Positions 11,240 through 23,300 of a stretch of DNA of 64,000 bases are shown here, piece by piece. This stretch comes from Aphelocoma coerulescens (lineage: Eukaryota > Chordata > Aves > Passeriformes > Corvidae): contig NW_027184085.1 in NCBI RefSeq assembly GCF_041296385.1, forward strand, positions 9,605,301-9,669,300. Direction: 5' to 3'. The stretch's first letter is position 1; each line of letters opens with the position of its first letter. Both the position numbers and the translations under genes were made by a program. The notes beneath the pieces are model-generated. The model saw only the letters and a list, made by a program, of their open reading frames with translations. It was not told the DNA's origin and made no database searches.

Positions 11240-14200
11240 CTCATGAGTGATGTCCAAAATCCTCAATAGAGAAATCTCAGAGAAAAATCAAGCAGCTGGC
11301 CTTGTTGAAAGGGAAGGGGATGGTGCCGGGATGCAGTGACAGCAAGCTGCAGGACATGTATCCCCTTTTCCTCTTCCCAACAGCTGCAACACAACCCCCA
11401 CTTCTCCCATTAGCACAGCACCAGCTGCCAAGTTGGGCTGGGGGCCTGAGCACCTCTTGGTATGAGGCTGACTCACAAATGGCTCTTTGTGGTGATTTTT
11501 TGCTTCAGTCTGCAGTAACTCAGTTTTGAACACCAGCTCTACAGTCATGCCAGGAGATGCTATTTTTTGCAACAAACCACCTGTGTTGGATTTGCTGGCA
11601 GCAGGGCTAGTGAGCAGTTTAGAGAGGTAGAGAGCATCCCTCCTACCATCCTCTGTCAAGCTGCAAAGTATCTGCTGCTGCAAGTGTCTGTACTGAGATG
11701 GAGGACAAAGCAGTGCAAACAGGACAGAGCCTCCCTATCCAAAGTGAGAAGTGCTGAGCTGAGTGACAGCATCTCCAGGACCTGCTGCCCTCCTGAAGCC
11801 AGCTGAATCCCACAGGCTCAGCAAAGAGCCATTACACAGTACAGACACAGCCTTCAGAAGCAGCTGGGTTCAACACAGCAGATTTCAGCCCTGCTTTCAC
11901 CCCAGGCAGGCGATGAAACCCACAGCCCTGTTGGCTCTGACACTGGGAATTCCCTGGGGTAGCTGTCCTTGGCAGGGTCAGAGGACAATGCAGTGGCTGG
12001 GAAATGAAACCAAGCACTGTGAGAAGAGGCTGAATCTGTAGCTGTAGCGTATCCGGGACACTTCTGCTCTTGTTCTTTGCAGTGCAGTGGCTGTCATCCA
12101 TCATCGTAAACGCTGCCTGGTGCCTTTCCAAAAGCTGTGTCAGCTAAATGAAAAGGTGGGAAACTATACGCTGCAGGTACTTTCAAGGAAAGCACTTGAT
12201 TTATTTGCCAAAGACCACCTCAGCAGCTCGCATTTGTGGAGCATTGTCCCTCCCACAGAGAGCAGAAAGTCACAGCTTGATAATTTAAACAGGATTAAGG
12301 AGCGTCCATGTAAACACAGTTGTGAGTTTGCAGTGTGGGGACAGTCCATGCACATCCCAGCAGAGGAGGGGCTTTCCCAGCCATAACATCTGCAAGAAAG
12401 AAAATGTTGCTTTCTGTGGGAAAGTGGGAAAGAATACAATGTCTTTGGAGAAAGGAATGACCAAAGGCTGCAGCAGGTGAACTTCCCAAGCCAGGAAGCT
12501 TGTGAAACACCACACCTTGAAAATCTGCATTGACACAGCACAGCTACCAAATCCTCTGGACAGGCACAGAACAGTCACTGTGCCAGTGAAATCTATCTAG
12601 GGCAGAAGGATGCAAGGAAACTGGGCAGAAACTGGGCAGCAGGGGGCCAAGCAGACAGAGGGAGACAGCAGGATTAGAGGTTCGCGCTTGTTAGATCTAA
12701 AGAAAGATTGCAGGAAGAGCCCCTGGGTCTGCCTTAATATCACCAAGCTTCTGGCTTTCCCTTTTCACCATGGACAAGGAAAGATTTCTCATGCTTAGGG
12801 GTATGATGCATCCCAGCCAGCCTCGGGCTGCACACCAATTTCACAGATTCATGAGAAGGTCCAAAATCTTCTCATCTTTTCTTGCCCCATGGCTATCCCT
12901 CTCATCCCAAGCAGAGCTAACCAGATCTTTACTAGCCCCTCCAAGTCCCATCCCTGCAGTCTGAGGTGGTGGTGACCCCTCACCTTAGTCTCTGATAGAA
13001 ACAGCTCTGTTTTGCCCTGAATCAGGCCATTTTGCTGTGATTGCAGAGCAATTGAGAAAAGAAGGGAGTATAGGTTCCCCCCAGCCCTCTATGGCTGGGC
13101 AGGCACTGTGGAGAGCAGAAGAAAGCCTTACCTAGAGGCACAGCTAAGCAGGAAAACAGGAGGGAGAGGTGGGGAGGGCCACAGAAATGGCACCGAGCCT
13201 CCTGTCACTGCCTACTGCTTGTTCCGGAGGGATGGGTAACAGGTACTTTCCAGAGCGTTCTGTCAGCAGGTTAAGTGTTCTCTTTGCTTGTCCTCCTGGT
13301 TTTGTCCTTATCTCCAGCTTTTACTGCTACTGTGCATAGAGAGAAGATGAGTGCATCTGAAAGCAGAGAGGATGATCCCTCCTCCCTTTCCAAAGGGTGT
13401 TCTGAGCTCTGGGACCTGGGCAAAGCTGTGACTGGCTCGTGGCTGAGCCCACACTGCAATGAGCCGTAGTTCCTGCTACTTCTCAAAACACAAAGCAGAG
13501 GCAAGTTCTGTCTAGGCACAAAGGTCTCCATATAAGACAACTTTTGGGCTCAATTTGACTCCAGGAGCTCAGGCCAGGGAAATCCCATGCTCCAGTCCTA
13601 GGGATGAGGCCATGGAGGTGCAGGCTGGGCAATGCCATCAGGGAGAGTTCAGCTGCAGGAGGAGCATGGCAGGAATGGCACCAGCTCCTTCTCGGAACCA
13701 CACAGCCTGGCTAAAAGTGCTGGCATCTTCCCACAGGACAAATCTCAGCACAAAGTGTCCAGACAAGCAGCAGTGGTGATGATATGCTGGAAATGAGGGG
13801 GGAGCAAGCAGGGGCCTGAGGATGAGAGATGCCAGCTCTGGATCCTCTCCATCATCCACACATGTTGTTTAGGCAAGAGCTAACAATAAAATGGAACAGG
13901 CTAAAGGGGCTTTTCCTCACCTGGCTTCCCACCCTTCCCAACCATCCACAGGTCTCATCTCCTCACATAAATCCAGACAGGTCCCTGAGCCCCTGCCAGC
14001 TGGATCTGGCACTTGTGCCAAGGTAGAGCAGCCCCTTGCCTTGGCACCAAGGGAGAGGAGACCACCAGAATGGGGAACAACTGGCCCCTGCACTGGAAAA
14101 TGTGCCCAGGGCATGTCCACAACTCCTGTTGACTCTTGCGCAGCCGGGAGTCCTGTGAAGAAGCTGAGCGAAGGCTGTGAGAGGCAGAACAGCTTTTAGC

Positions 14201-17173
14201 CTCTGTGGTGCTGCTCACCTTGCCTGCAGGTCCGTGTGGGGAGGATGCAGCCGCTTCCTTCCCAGTCACTCCAGAAGCAGCATGTGCAACACATGGGGGA
14301 TGCTGGCGACAGAAGAAGCCCCCATACACCATCTCTTTGGAGGCAAGGGACAAAAACAGCTCCAGTAAAGCACCTGGAAAGGGTATTAGGGCACTAAGGG
14401 AGACCAACATAGCATTTACCTTGGTGCCTTGCTCTTGCTGCAGAGAAGCAGATGGGCACTTTTGCCACGGAATCTTCAATCCTACCTCCCAGCTGGGTAT
14501 GTTTGTGCCAGGTCAGACACCTTGGGACTGCAGCAGATTGTGCCTGCTGTGTCTGGTGCCCCTTGAACTCAGCTTGTGAAGCATCCAAGACTGCTTTCAC
14601 CATGCCATGTACATGAGTGCTCTCATGATCCCAGCTGTGAGTGCTGGCTGCCAGGGAGCAACCCAAAGCCTGCTCAGTTTGCTTGCATAGATGCAGCCTT
14701 GTCCTTCCTCTCCTGCCTTGTGCACAGTCACCAAGAGAGCAGCTGTTTTGCCAGATCCCTGTGAAAACTTTGCAGTTATAGCACCTTGTTACTCCACAAC
14801 ATGTGAAATACAGGTCCCAGCTCTGAATAAAGGGCTACAGGTGATTCAGTCAATGCTCCAGAGACAAAGTAATCCCTGCTCGTAACTCCAGAGCTACTGA
14901 GGGCATGTCTGCATTGTACTGCAGTGGATACTGGTCCTGCACCACCCATCCCTGAGGATGCAGTGAGGGTAGGAAAAGAGCAGAAAAAACATGTCTGGGG
15001 AGTGAAAAACAGGAGGACTTCTTTACTGAAACTAGCTTTGGGCTGGGAACCGATGTTTTTGACATGGCAGTGACTAGCTGCTTTCCCTAAGGAAAGTGGC
15101 TGCTTCCTTCTGAAGCGATCGTTGACATTTTGATTCAGAGAAACTCACTCCCTAGTTTACTGAGCACTGAACCAGTCTGGTTTTGACAGATTTCCAAGAG
15201 GAGTTGGGCTCTGGACTGGAGGGAGAGGCTGCTGCAGGGCTGGAGGAGGGACAGGAGCGAGGATCACGTACCTGGTCCAGGGCAGCATCTCCTCCTGTCC
15301 TCCCCTGGCGGGTAAGAGCAGCATGCTGCCAGAGCTGGGATCTGGATCAACATCCACTTGAGAACCATGGCAGACAAGGACCTAGCAGGGATCTATGGTG
15401 TGCAGCTGCATTGCTCTGAGGAGAACACATCTACTACTCCCAGGAGAGATGGGAACCCTGGGCTTTGCAACCGTGCTCTTACAGGCTGGTTAGCCAAAAC
15501 ATCCCTCAAACTCTTATGGAAATAGATTAAGCTGCTTCCAGCATCCCAGAGATCAGTGCAAGCCCCTTCTCCCTCATTTTCCCTGGTCCAGGACACTGTT
15601 CTCCTTGTCATGGTAGCCTGCAGCCAAGGACGAATCTGATCCACCCCAGGCTAAGCCCCTCTGGCAGTCCCTGCCCTTCACAGGGACCCGCTCCAGCTGC
15701 AGCAGCTCAGCCTCAGAGCAGATCCATGCCAAACATCCTCCCCCTCCCCAGTCACGGCCCCCTCACAGGTCACTGAGCGAGCAGCAGGAAGGCTTCTGTC
15801 CAAGCCAGCACCAGTTATCCTTGTTTCCCACTCACACTGTTTGTCTTGGCCTCTCTTCCCATACCAGCCTTCCTTCTCTTCCTTCTTCTGCCCAAGATTG
15901 AATTTCTGGGGCTGTCACTATAGTTAATGATCTGGGACAGAGCTGGTGCTCTGGGAGAGTCACGCTCAGAGACATCCGAGCCCAGGGCAGTGTGGGCAGA
16001 TACCAGGGAGGAGGACCCCAGAGGGGAGAACACCTGAAAGAAAAACAAGCCACCAACTGAGTGAGCCAGGCAACCAGGGGAGGAGAAGGGACAGGACTAA
16101 GCTTGCATCCAAGAGGTGTCAGCAAAAAGCCATCAGGTACCTGGGCACTCCCCGGCTTGAACAGCCCAGCCACTGCGCCACTATGGATGCCATTCCCTGA
16201 GGGCTGCTGGCCATGCTCTCCCTTGCCTTCAGGAGTAGTCCTGGTCCATTTCACTCCCAACCTGTGCCCAGGCATGCTGGCTAGCACCAAACCCGACTAA
16301 TTTAATGATGTGGAGAGTCACACAGTGGTGCTTGGGAGGAGAGGGTGGTGCCTGCCTCTTGGACACACAAATCCCACTTGTGTGTGTTCCACCCGTGCTT
16401 CAGCTGGACAGAACAGCCTTGTTCAAACATCACATGGCCTGGGCAAAAGGGGACATAAGGACAGTCTGAGACAGTAAGACCTTAGTCTGAGTGCACAGCA
16501 GACCCAAGGCTCAGGAGCAAAATGGCCACAGTCTCTCAGCCTACTGTTGATGAGTGGCAGGAGCTGGGGGGCTGCCATCTGTGCCTTACCCATGGATGTG
16601 CCCAGGAGTAGGTGTCTTCAGCAGGCTCCATTGCCCCAAAAGCTCATCTTTCTGCTCACCTGCACCCCAGCTGCCAGCAAGAACTGACCTGCTGGAGTAA
16701 TCAATCACACTGTTCCTCAGTTTCCCTTTACTGCAAACACAAAGCTCCTGTTCCTGCAGCTCTTCTTCCATGTCCCATGCTCCTGTGGAAGCTGAGAGAT
16801 GGAGAGCTCCAACCCAGCATCTGCACAGGCAGGACTGAAGTGGTTCGGGCTGCATGATGCAACACTGGCATGCTCCCTCCTACCCCATCCCTGCACACCT
16901 TTCCTCAGGGACCTGCTCCTGTAGCCTGGCTGAGCAGTGCAGAACAGGGCACTTGTTTTGCCACTGTGCTGAGAGACTCCCAGGAGAGACCTGCAGCCCA
17001 GCTGCTGTGTCTCTCACCCCTATGAACCCTCTTTCCTTCTCCCCACATCCCAGCACAGCCCCCTTGCCACTACAGCACAGTAGGCAGTGCTGTCTGCTCA
17101 CCACACATTCCACATTGGCTCAAACATTTCAGGCTCAAACACGAGGCGTGAAAACTACCTGCTGGTTTTTCTT
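11240..17173. other. Non-coding stretch, no gene recognised
   Basis: Only short, composition-biased frames are present. The segment at 17200-17230 is rich in A and includes two AATAAAA-like runs on the plus strand next to the minus-strand AATAAA at 17174. Confidence 0.4.
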
Positions 17174-17752
17174 TTTATTTAACAAAATCACAGCACAATA
17201 AAAAAAATAAAAAAAGAGAGTAAAGAAGCAGTATACACATGGAATTTTTGCAATGAACAGACCTAGCAGCAAATAACAGACCTAGCAGCATGACCTCCAG
17301 GCATGGTCATGGGGCAGGGGATAAGAGCCACATCACTGCCTGCTGCACATTAGTGGCTCTATTTCTACCCTTGAAAGGAAAGGCAGAAGGGAAACAGTGC
17401 AGGGAATCCAGGAGTGAGAGAGGAACCACATCAGCCATGCATTTTCCAAGGGCATCTGGGTTGTGCTTGGAGAGGATCAGCACAATGCATGGCCACTGTG
17501 GAACCTCTCCATCCTTCCCCTCTATCCCCACACTGTCCTGTGCTGGCAACCCTTCCCAGGGATGCAGAAGGACTGCAGGCTGTGGCTCACAATGGAAAAA
17601 AAGAGGTCAGGCTAGAGCTGGAGGTCACAGCTGCTGTGCTGAAGGGAAGTCTGAGACTCCCCAGCTCACCTCGCAGATCAGTCCATCAAGCAGCTTCCAG
17701 ACTGCAAAGGTGATGGAGTCCAGCAGCTTCTGGCTCAGCCTGACACAGGTTG
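17174..17752 (-). CDS. Possible unnamed spliced minus-strand transcript downstream of CCL19
   Basis: I do not recognise the product. One candidate internal exon, 17752-17670 (83 nt), has a long pyrimidine tract and CAG before it and GTGAGC after it. Read in phase 1 it gives a helix-like stretch, TCVRLSQKLLDSITF continuing to ICE. A 90-nt intron ends in another pyrimidine-rich acceptor at 17580. The next exon starts at 17579 in the matching phase and stays open for 90 codons to TGA at 17309-17307. AATAAA follows at 17179-17174 with a GT-rich segment beyond. No first exon or start codon was found in the 500 bp up to the CCL19 3' end. Phase agreement alone would occur by chance one time in three, so this is a weak call. 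In mammals CCL27 lies next to CCL19 in this direction, but no CC motif is present. Confidence 0.2.
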
Positions 17753-18251
17753 CTGGATCACACCAGGGACAGAGTGAAAAAGTGAGAGCAGACAGGGCTC
17801 TGCCCAGCCCCACACACTGGAATGAGTCTCAAGGAGGGTCAGCCCTGAGACTGGAGGTGGAAGCAGGTTGGCTCCATTAGTATCAGATTCACGGCTGGGA
17901 GCTGGTCCCACTCCAGCTGTTGGGACAAGCCAAGGGCTTCTTTGGGACCTACTTGCCCTGGTGTTTGGCCTGGGGAAGTGAAAAACCCAACTGGTATTAG
18001 TGTGCTCCTTGGGGCGGGAGCCTGGCCAGAGTCCCTTCCTCTGCTGGACAAGCCATGGTGGGGATGGACCTGTCAGGGCTTGCAAAGCACCCACCAAACT
18101 CATCACAAGCCCTCCCCATGAATTTGCACAAGCAGCAGACTCCAAGCTTGCAGGGCAGAAGTGAGGAGGGATTTTGCTCCCGGTGCCATTTGCCATGGCA
18201 CACACCAGGCTCAAAGAGTGACACTGGGTAGACAAAAGTCCCAGGGATGCA

Positions 18252-18257
18252 TTTATT
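18252..18257 (-). terminator. CCL19 polyadenylation signal AATAAA
   Basis: AATAAA on the minus strand lies 85 nt past the CCL19 stop codon (TGA at 18345-18343). It implies a short 3' UTR ending near 18230-18240. It is the first AATAAA after the stop. Confidence 0.8.
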
Positions 18258-18342
18258 TGGGGTGGAAGAGGGACTGCTGAGGAGACAGACTGGTCCCAGT
18301 TGGAAGGGGGAGGGATGGAGACCAAGACAAATTATTCATGGC

Positions 18343-20221
18343 TCAGTAGATCATGTCCCTGCTCTTCCCAGCAGCCCAGTCGCACTTGGAAAAGCCTCTT
18401 TGGCAGTGGATAACCCCCGCCGCAGGTGACCTCACGCCTGGCTGAGAACAGGGATGGTTCTTACCCTCTGGGCAGAGCTGGCATCCAGCCTCTCTCGGAG
18501 ACGAATCACCCACGGGGAATGGAGGGGCGCACAGAGGAGCTTTCCCTTTGTGGTGATGAATCTTCCAGGCCCATGAGGAGAAAAAGTAAATGTAGTGAGC
18601 AGGACACCCCATGGATGCTCAAAAACAGCTCAAGCTCTCACCCAATGCCTACCTCACTACCCTCCTCCATCTCTACCTTTAGATGACTTTCTCCCCTGGC
18701 TTTTGTCCCATGCTCTCCCCCCTCAGCTGCTCCCCCTCTGACTGAGCCTCTGGACCTCCAGGATCTCTTCTGCTACTCTCCCTATTCTTTCGCCCTCAAA
18801 TCCAGCTCAATGTCCCTCCTCCATCCTGCTCTGCCTCCAACCCTGCCTCCCTGCAATGTCCATCCCCTGGCCATCACGAGGCCTTGCCCCTCAACCATCA
18901 CCACGTGGGTTCTTACATGGCAGCAGGGATGTCGCAGCCGTCCTGCACCAGCTGGAGCCGATAATCCTGCACGATCCACCGCGGGATGGGTGTCTCTCTT
19001 GTCCGCAGGCAGCAGTCCAGGACGTTGTTCCCGCCATGCACTGGAGGAGGAAAAATACCACCATGCAGGCTGAGGTCAGCTGCACCACTCCCAGCTTCCC
19101 TGGAGGGTGAAGGGGCTGCGGCGGGACGGTGCCTGCAGGAATGCTGCTGCACGCTGCCCCGGCTGGGCACACAGGCACCATCTTTATTGTGCTCACATCC
19201 CGGTGCTGGGAGCCCTTTGCCCCCTTCCAACAGAGAGCAAAGGAGATGGGGAACACTAAACAGGCAGAAGGCAACCCTTCGGCATGCCTGTGTCCCTCCT
19301 GCACCCTGGCTAGCAAGGCAGGACACGGCGGTCTTTATTTACCCCTCTTCAGGGTGCTGCAGTACAGACACACATTTCCAAGGGGCTGGGGATGACTTCA
19401 GCTTTATTTACTGAAGCAATCATAGGTTTGGCAGCCACCCCACCATCAGCCCCCCCCACACGGATCATTCCTGTGACAGCTGAAGGACATACCTGTCTGC
19501 GCTTCCCTGCAGAGAAGGAGATCCAGAGTCACCCTCCCAGCAAATGCTGTGTTCACTGCTAATGCCTGACAAGGCTGGCAGCGCCCACGGATGTCTGTAG
19601 CACCCAGCAGCAAGGTCTGGTGCAACACCACAAGGCGTCTGGAGCCACCCCCAGCTTCCCACCACAGAGCAGAGGTTCTAATGTCACCCAACCAGACAGC
19701 TGTGACCTGTGCAACCCCCATGTCCAACAGCAACAACCCCTCAAACATGGGCCCTGCCCTACCAGACACCTTCCCTCTGGCTCCCAGTCCTGCCGTTTGC
19801 CTCCAGGCTGCCCCACACCACAGGGTGACAGGAATGTTCCCTTGGTGTACTGGGGAGAATGGGACCAAGGCAATCCCAGCCCAATGTGTGCAAGCTGGGC
19901 TAGGGCACTGGGAGGCAGGATTGCTCCATAGCCTTTCCCAAACACACCATCCCAGCCCCAGAGCCCCACAGGCTCCTGTATGGACTTTGGGCAGGACAAA
20001 GTCCCTGTGGGACAGGTTACAAGAAGAGGATGCAGGAGGGCTGTGATAGAGCCCCAGCCACTTGTCCCTCTAAAAGTCTGCTGGAAATGCAAAAGAGAGA
20101 AGAAACTGAATTCTCTCCCTTCATTCCTTCACAAGAAAGGCAGCTTGAGAGGTCCCCTCTTACCATCCAGGATACATCCCAGCACCAGGAGACTGAGGCA
20201 GAGAAGGTGGAGCCGCTGCAT
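18343..20221 (-). CDS. CCL19: C-C motif chemokine ligand 19 (CCR7 ligand), four exons
   Basis: Secreted CC chemokine, expected to attract CCR7-positive T cells and dendritic cells. Coding exons on the minus strand are 20221-20164 (58 nt), 19040-18917 (124 nt), 18561-18465 (97 nt) and a short last exon, best guess 18384-18343. The first three introns start GTAAG and end AG, in phases 1, 2 and 0. Residues 1-19 (MQRLHLLCLSLLVLGCILD) form the signal peptide. The mature part opens VHGGNNVLDCCL, with the CC pair at 29-30 and the other cysteines at 55 and 71. The core QDYRLQLVQDGCDIP and the strand FITTKGKLLCAP are typical of CCL19. The usual CAPP reads CAPL here. The C-terminus is uncertain: the acceptor at 18385 gives a tail of 13 residues starting CDWAAGK and a protein of about 106 residues. 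Two other AGs (intron lengths 67 and 69 nt) give different tails. A TATA box and an ISRE-like site lie upstream, and AATAAA follows the stop by about 90 bp. CCL21 lies 8 kb away on the same strand. Confidence 0.94.
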
Positions 20222-20326
20222 TTTGCTGCTGAGTCTGGCAGAGGATGGGCTGGAGGCGATGGAGCTCCGGGCAGGAGGGGTGAGCTCTGCACAGCTTCCT
20301 TGTGCTCTGCTGCTGCTCCCCGCTGC

Positions 20327-20360
20327 TTATATATCCTTCCAGCCTATGACTTTCACTTTC
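20327..20360 (-). promoter_or_regulatory. CCL19 core promoter: TATA box with ISRE-like element
   Basis: On the minus strand a canonical TATATAAG box sits at 20333-20326, about 105-112 bp before the CCL19 ATG. The IRF-type motif GAAAGTGAAA is at 20360-20351, 16 bp upstream of the TATA-type stretch that begins at 20334. The spacing to the ATG fits a 5' UTR of roughly 80 nt. The IRF reading rests on the GAAANNGAAA consensus; binding is inferred. No perfect kB consensus was found in the 280 bp upstream. Confidence 0.7.
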
Positions 20361-23300
20361 TTTTGGAGAAGGTTGGGAGTTTGCAACAAGTCTTGCCACA
20401 GGCTGGATTTTAATCTTTGAGCAGTTCCCGAACATCCCAGCAGCTGCTTTCCCTGCAGCCAGCTGTTCCATAGCCCTGTAGCCAAACACTCTTGCCCTCT
20501 CTGCCAGCACTCAGGCCACAGGTGATGCTGGTCAGGACCAGGCACATCCACGGTCATTTTACCTTGTGAAAGCACCCCAGGGCCCTGGGATGGTGCATGG
20601 GGCATCTCACCCCACACATTTCCCAGTCTCTTCTCCAAGACAACTCCAGGACATTCACATTAAATATTGCATAGACTCAACCCTCTGATGCTATGTGGGG
20701 TAGAACTTGATTCAACCCCATTTTGGGGGTATATGTTGCTACAGGGGTGATGTCTGTCTCCCCCCCAGAGTCTCCCCATCTGATTGCTTGGGCCTGGTCT
20801 CCCCTGCCCTCCCTGGTGCCTGTGTGGGGGCATATCCAAAGCCAGCAGAGAGAGAAGAGCCCAGTCAGCACACTCCTCTCCAGGGCCAAGATCTCATAGG
20901 CCAAAAGACAACCTGATTTGCAGGTGTCCCAGAAAATAAGTTCTTGGCCAAAAGCAGCTACAGAGCTTCCTGTAAACAGGTTTTCTCCATGCAAGAGCAG
21001 AAATCCCCCGTGGAGGCTGTGTGCATGGTGCGGGCTGCCAGCAGCTCACCCGCTGCGTGGGCACTGCCGAGAGCGAGGACCAGCACTCCCGCTTTGAATC
21101 TTCACAGGAGCACAGGGACGGGGGTTGTTTCTCCTTGGTATGGTGACTCACCACCGTGCAAGTGCCAGTGCCACCTGCAGTGATGTCCCTTAAACCAGGC
21201 TGCTTCAGTCCCTTGTGGGAAGCAGAGAGCACTGGGGTTGTCAGCCCAGGGAAGGAACGATGGAAGGCTCACTGCTGTCAGCAGCTGCTCTGTAGGGGGT
21301 TGGGGGCTGGAGTTGCCAGAGTCAGGGTCTTCTGTGAGGGGCCCAGGGGCAGGACAAATGTAAAGGCACCAGATGCACACAGACAAATTCCCACTGACAA
21401 CAGCAGAAATATTTAACAACACAGGTGAACAAAGTCTGGAGCAGGGTCCCTATGCCTGCACCTTTTCCCTTGCTCAAGCTTAGGACTGTCCTTGCACCTC
21501 AGTGGAGAGCACTGTGGACAAATATCTACCCAGCTATAAGGCACAGAGCTGGGACCCAGGGACCTCAGTGAGTCCCTCTGCTCCTCTCAACAGTAGGAGA
21601 GGCTCTGCCCCTTCCCCACTCCATGGTAAGAAGCAAGAGGAGACTCCAGCCATGCCACCAGACATGGTGCTGTATGCGTGCATTGGCACCAGCACCATCA
21701 CCAGCTTGATATGTGAGGTGATCCCCTCCATCAGGAAAGCATTGCCTCTGTCTGTTCCTGTGCCCTGGTAAACCAGCACTGTGGGGAAGGGATCAGGCAG
21801 GGGCTGGTGGGCAGGAGGAGTAGTACAAACAGGATGTGCCGGCTTAACTTCAGTCAGCACCTGCTGACACTCACAAGCCAGCAGAAGGCGAGTTTAGGTG
21901 GTGGAGGATTAGCATCTGCCATCAGCCCTGGGCTCCCTGCAGGTTTGGGGATGTAGGCTGGTTCTGCAACCTGGTCTCTACTTGATCTCCTCAGAGTGCT
22001 GCCAAAGAGATGTCACAGCAGGGAGGCTGACAGCTCCTGGTTGCTGGTGGCCAGAACTGCTCCTAACCCAGAGCCAGCTCCTCGCTGGGGGTTGGTCTGA
22101 TGGTGTGGAGCCCTCTGCAAAGAGTGGGTCCCAAGAGCAGAGCCTTGACCCACTGGCAAGAGGTACTGGGGGTGCTGCCTGGCAGCAAACCCACACCTCC
22201 TTGCATGTTCAGTGTGTTTGACAGATCTTGGAGCACAACCAAGTGGTACTGGGAGTCCCGTGCTGTGGGACTCCCCTCCAGGCACTGCTGGGTCCTGCAC
22301 CCCATGGCAAGCAGGCCTGCCCCCAGCCACCACTTCCCTGGCACAAGGTTCTCCTGCCTGGTGCTGGCTCTCAACTGGCTCTACACCGAAAGGGGCATGC
22401 TGAGTTGGGAATATATCTATCTGGGACTAAACCTCTTAGCCACCTATGGCTGCAGGGGCCCCCTATCCCTTGAGCTGCCCACAGCCCTTCCAACTACATG
22501 GGCAGGAAAGGGAGGTTGTTCTTCCTCATGACAGTTGTCTGGGAGCCAAGTGGGTGAAAGCACAGCTGCTTCACACGCCTCTGCTCCCCAGGAAGAACAT
22601 CAGAGAGTGAGGAAAGGGGCTTTCCGCCTGCATTGTGAAAGGGGAATGTAGTGAGTTTCCCCCCTCTACTGGGGTCAGCAAGATTTCTAAGAAAAGTGTA
22701 GTCATCTCTGAAGTGCATCCCTGTGGCATTCAGGAAGGTCAGCCATCCCCCCCACAGAACTGAGCCTCAGGAACCAGAAGAGGTGGTGTAGATGGGAAAG
22801 ACAGCGATGCTTCAGGGTCCAGGGTTCCCAGAGGCACAAGCTGGCAGGGGATTTAGTGGGGATGAGGGAAGAGCATCGTGTGCACTGACTCATTTAAACC
22901 TCTTCCTGAGCAATTAGGGAGCACTGGAGCTCCAGCCCCAAGGACACCACAGGATAAAGCATGAAGCATCCATGAGCACTCACTCCTGCAGAAACCTCGA
23001 TAATGCAGTTGTTAATTAAAGTGGAAATCAGAAGGAACAAATTTCCCTGTGGGAAATCCAACACATGAAAATGTAAATGGACCATGTGGGTATCACCTTC
23101 ACCCCTGGGCTCTCCTCAGGGAGCACTGACCATGCTGCTGCTTTCCTTAACACCTGATGGCCTGCAGGAGCCCCTGGGACAGCTTCTCCCAGGCTGTCTG
23201 GTAGTGGTCTGCCTTCCACCTCTGAGCTACGGAGCTGGAAAGGGCGAAGGGGGAATTTCAGCAAATTCCAGCTACAGCCAGTCTCTGGGGTGGGATCTGG

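Noticed and set aside
13275..13469. Signal-peptide-like frame FSLLVLLVLSLSPAFTATVH
   Set aside because: The frame begins at GTG, not ATG, and stops after 64 codons without cysteines, splice donor or other support.
17670..17752. Possible CCL27-like chemokine exon
   Set aside because: Position and strand fit the mammalian gene order, and TCVRLSQKLLDSI followed by a late Cys loosely recalls CCL27/28. But there is no CC pair, the exon is too short, and the following exon lacks a fourth cysteine in the right place.
20370..20390. Non-canonical RelB-type kB site (GGGAGTTTGC) above CCL19
   Set aside because: It lacks one base compared with the published RGGAGAYTTG type and would be expected by chance in a few hundred bases.
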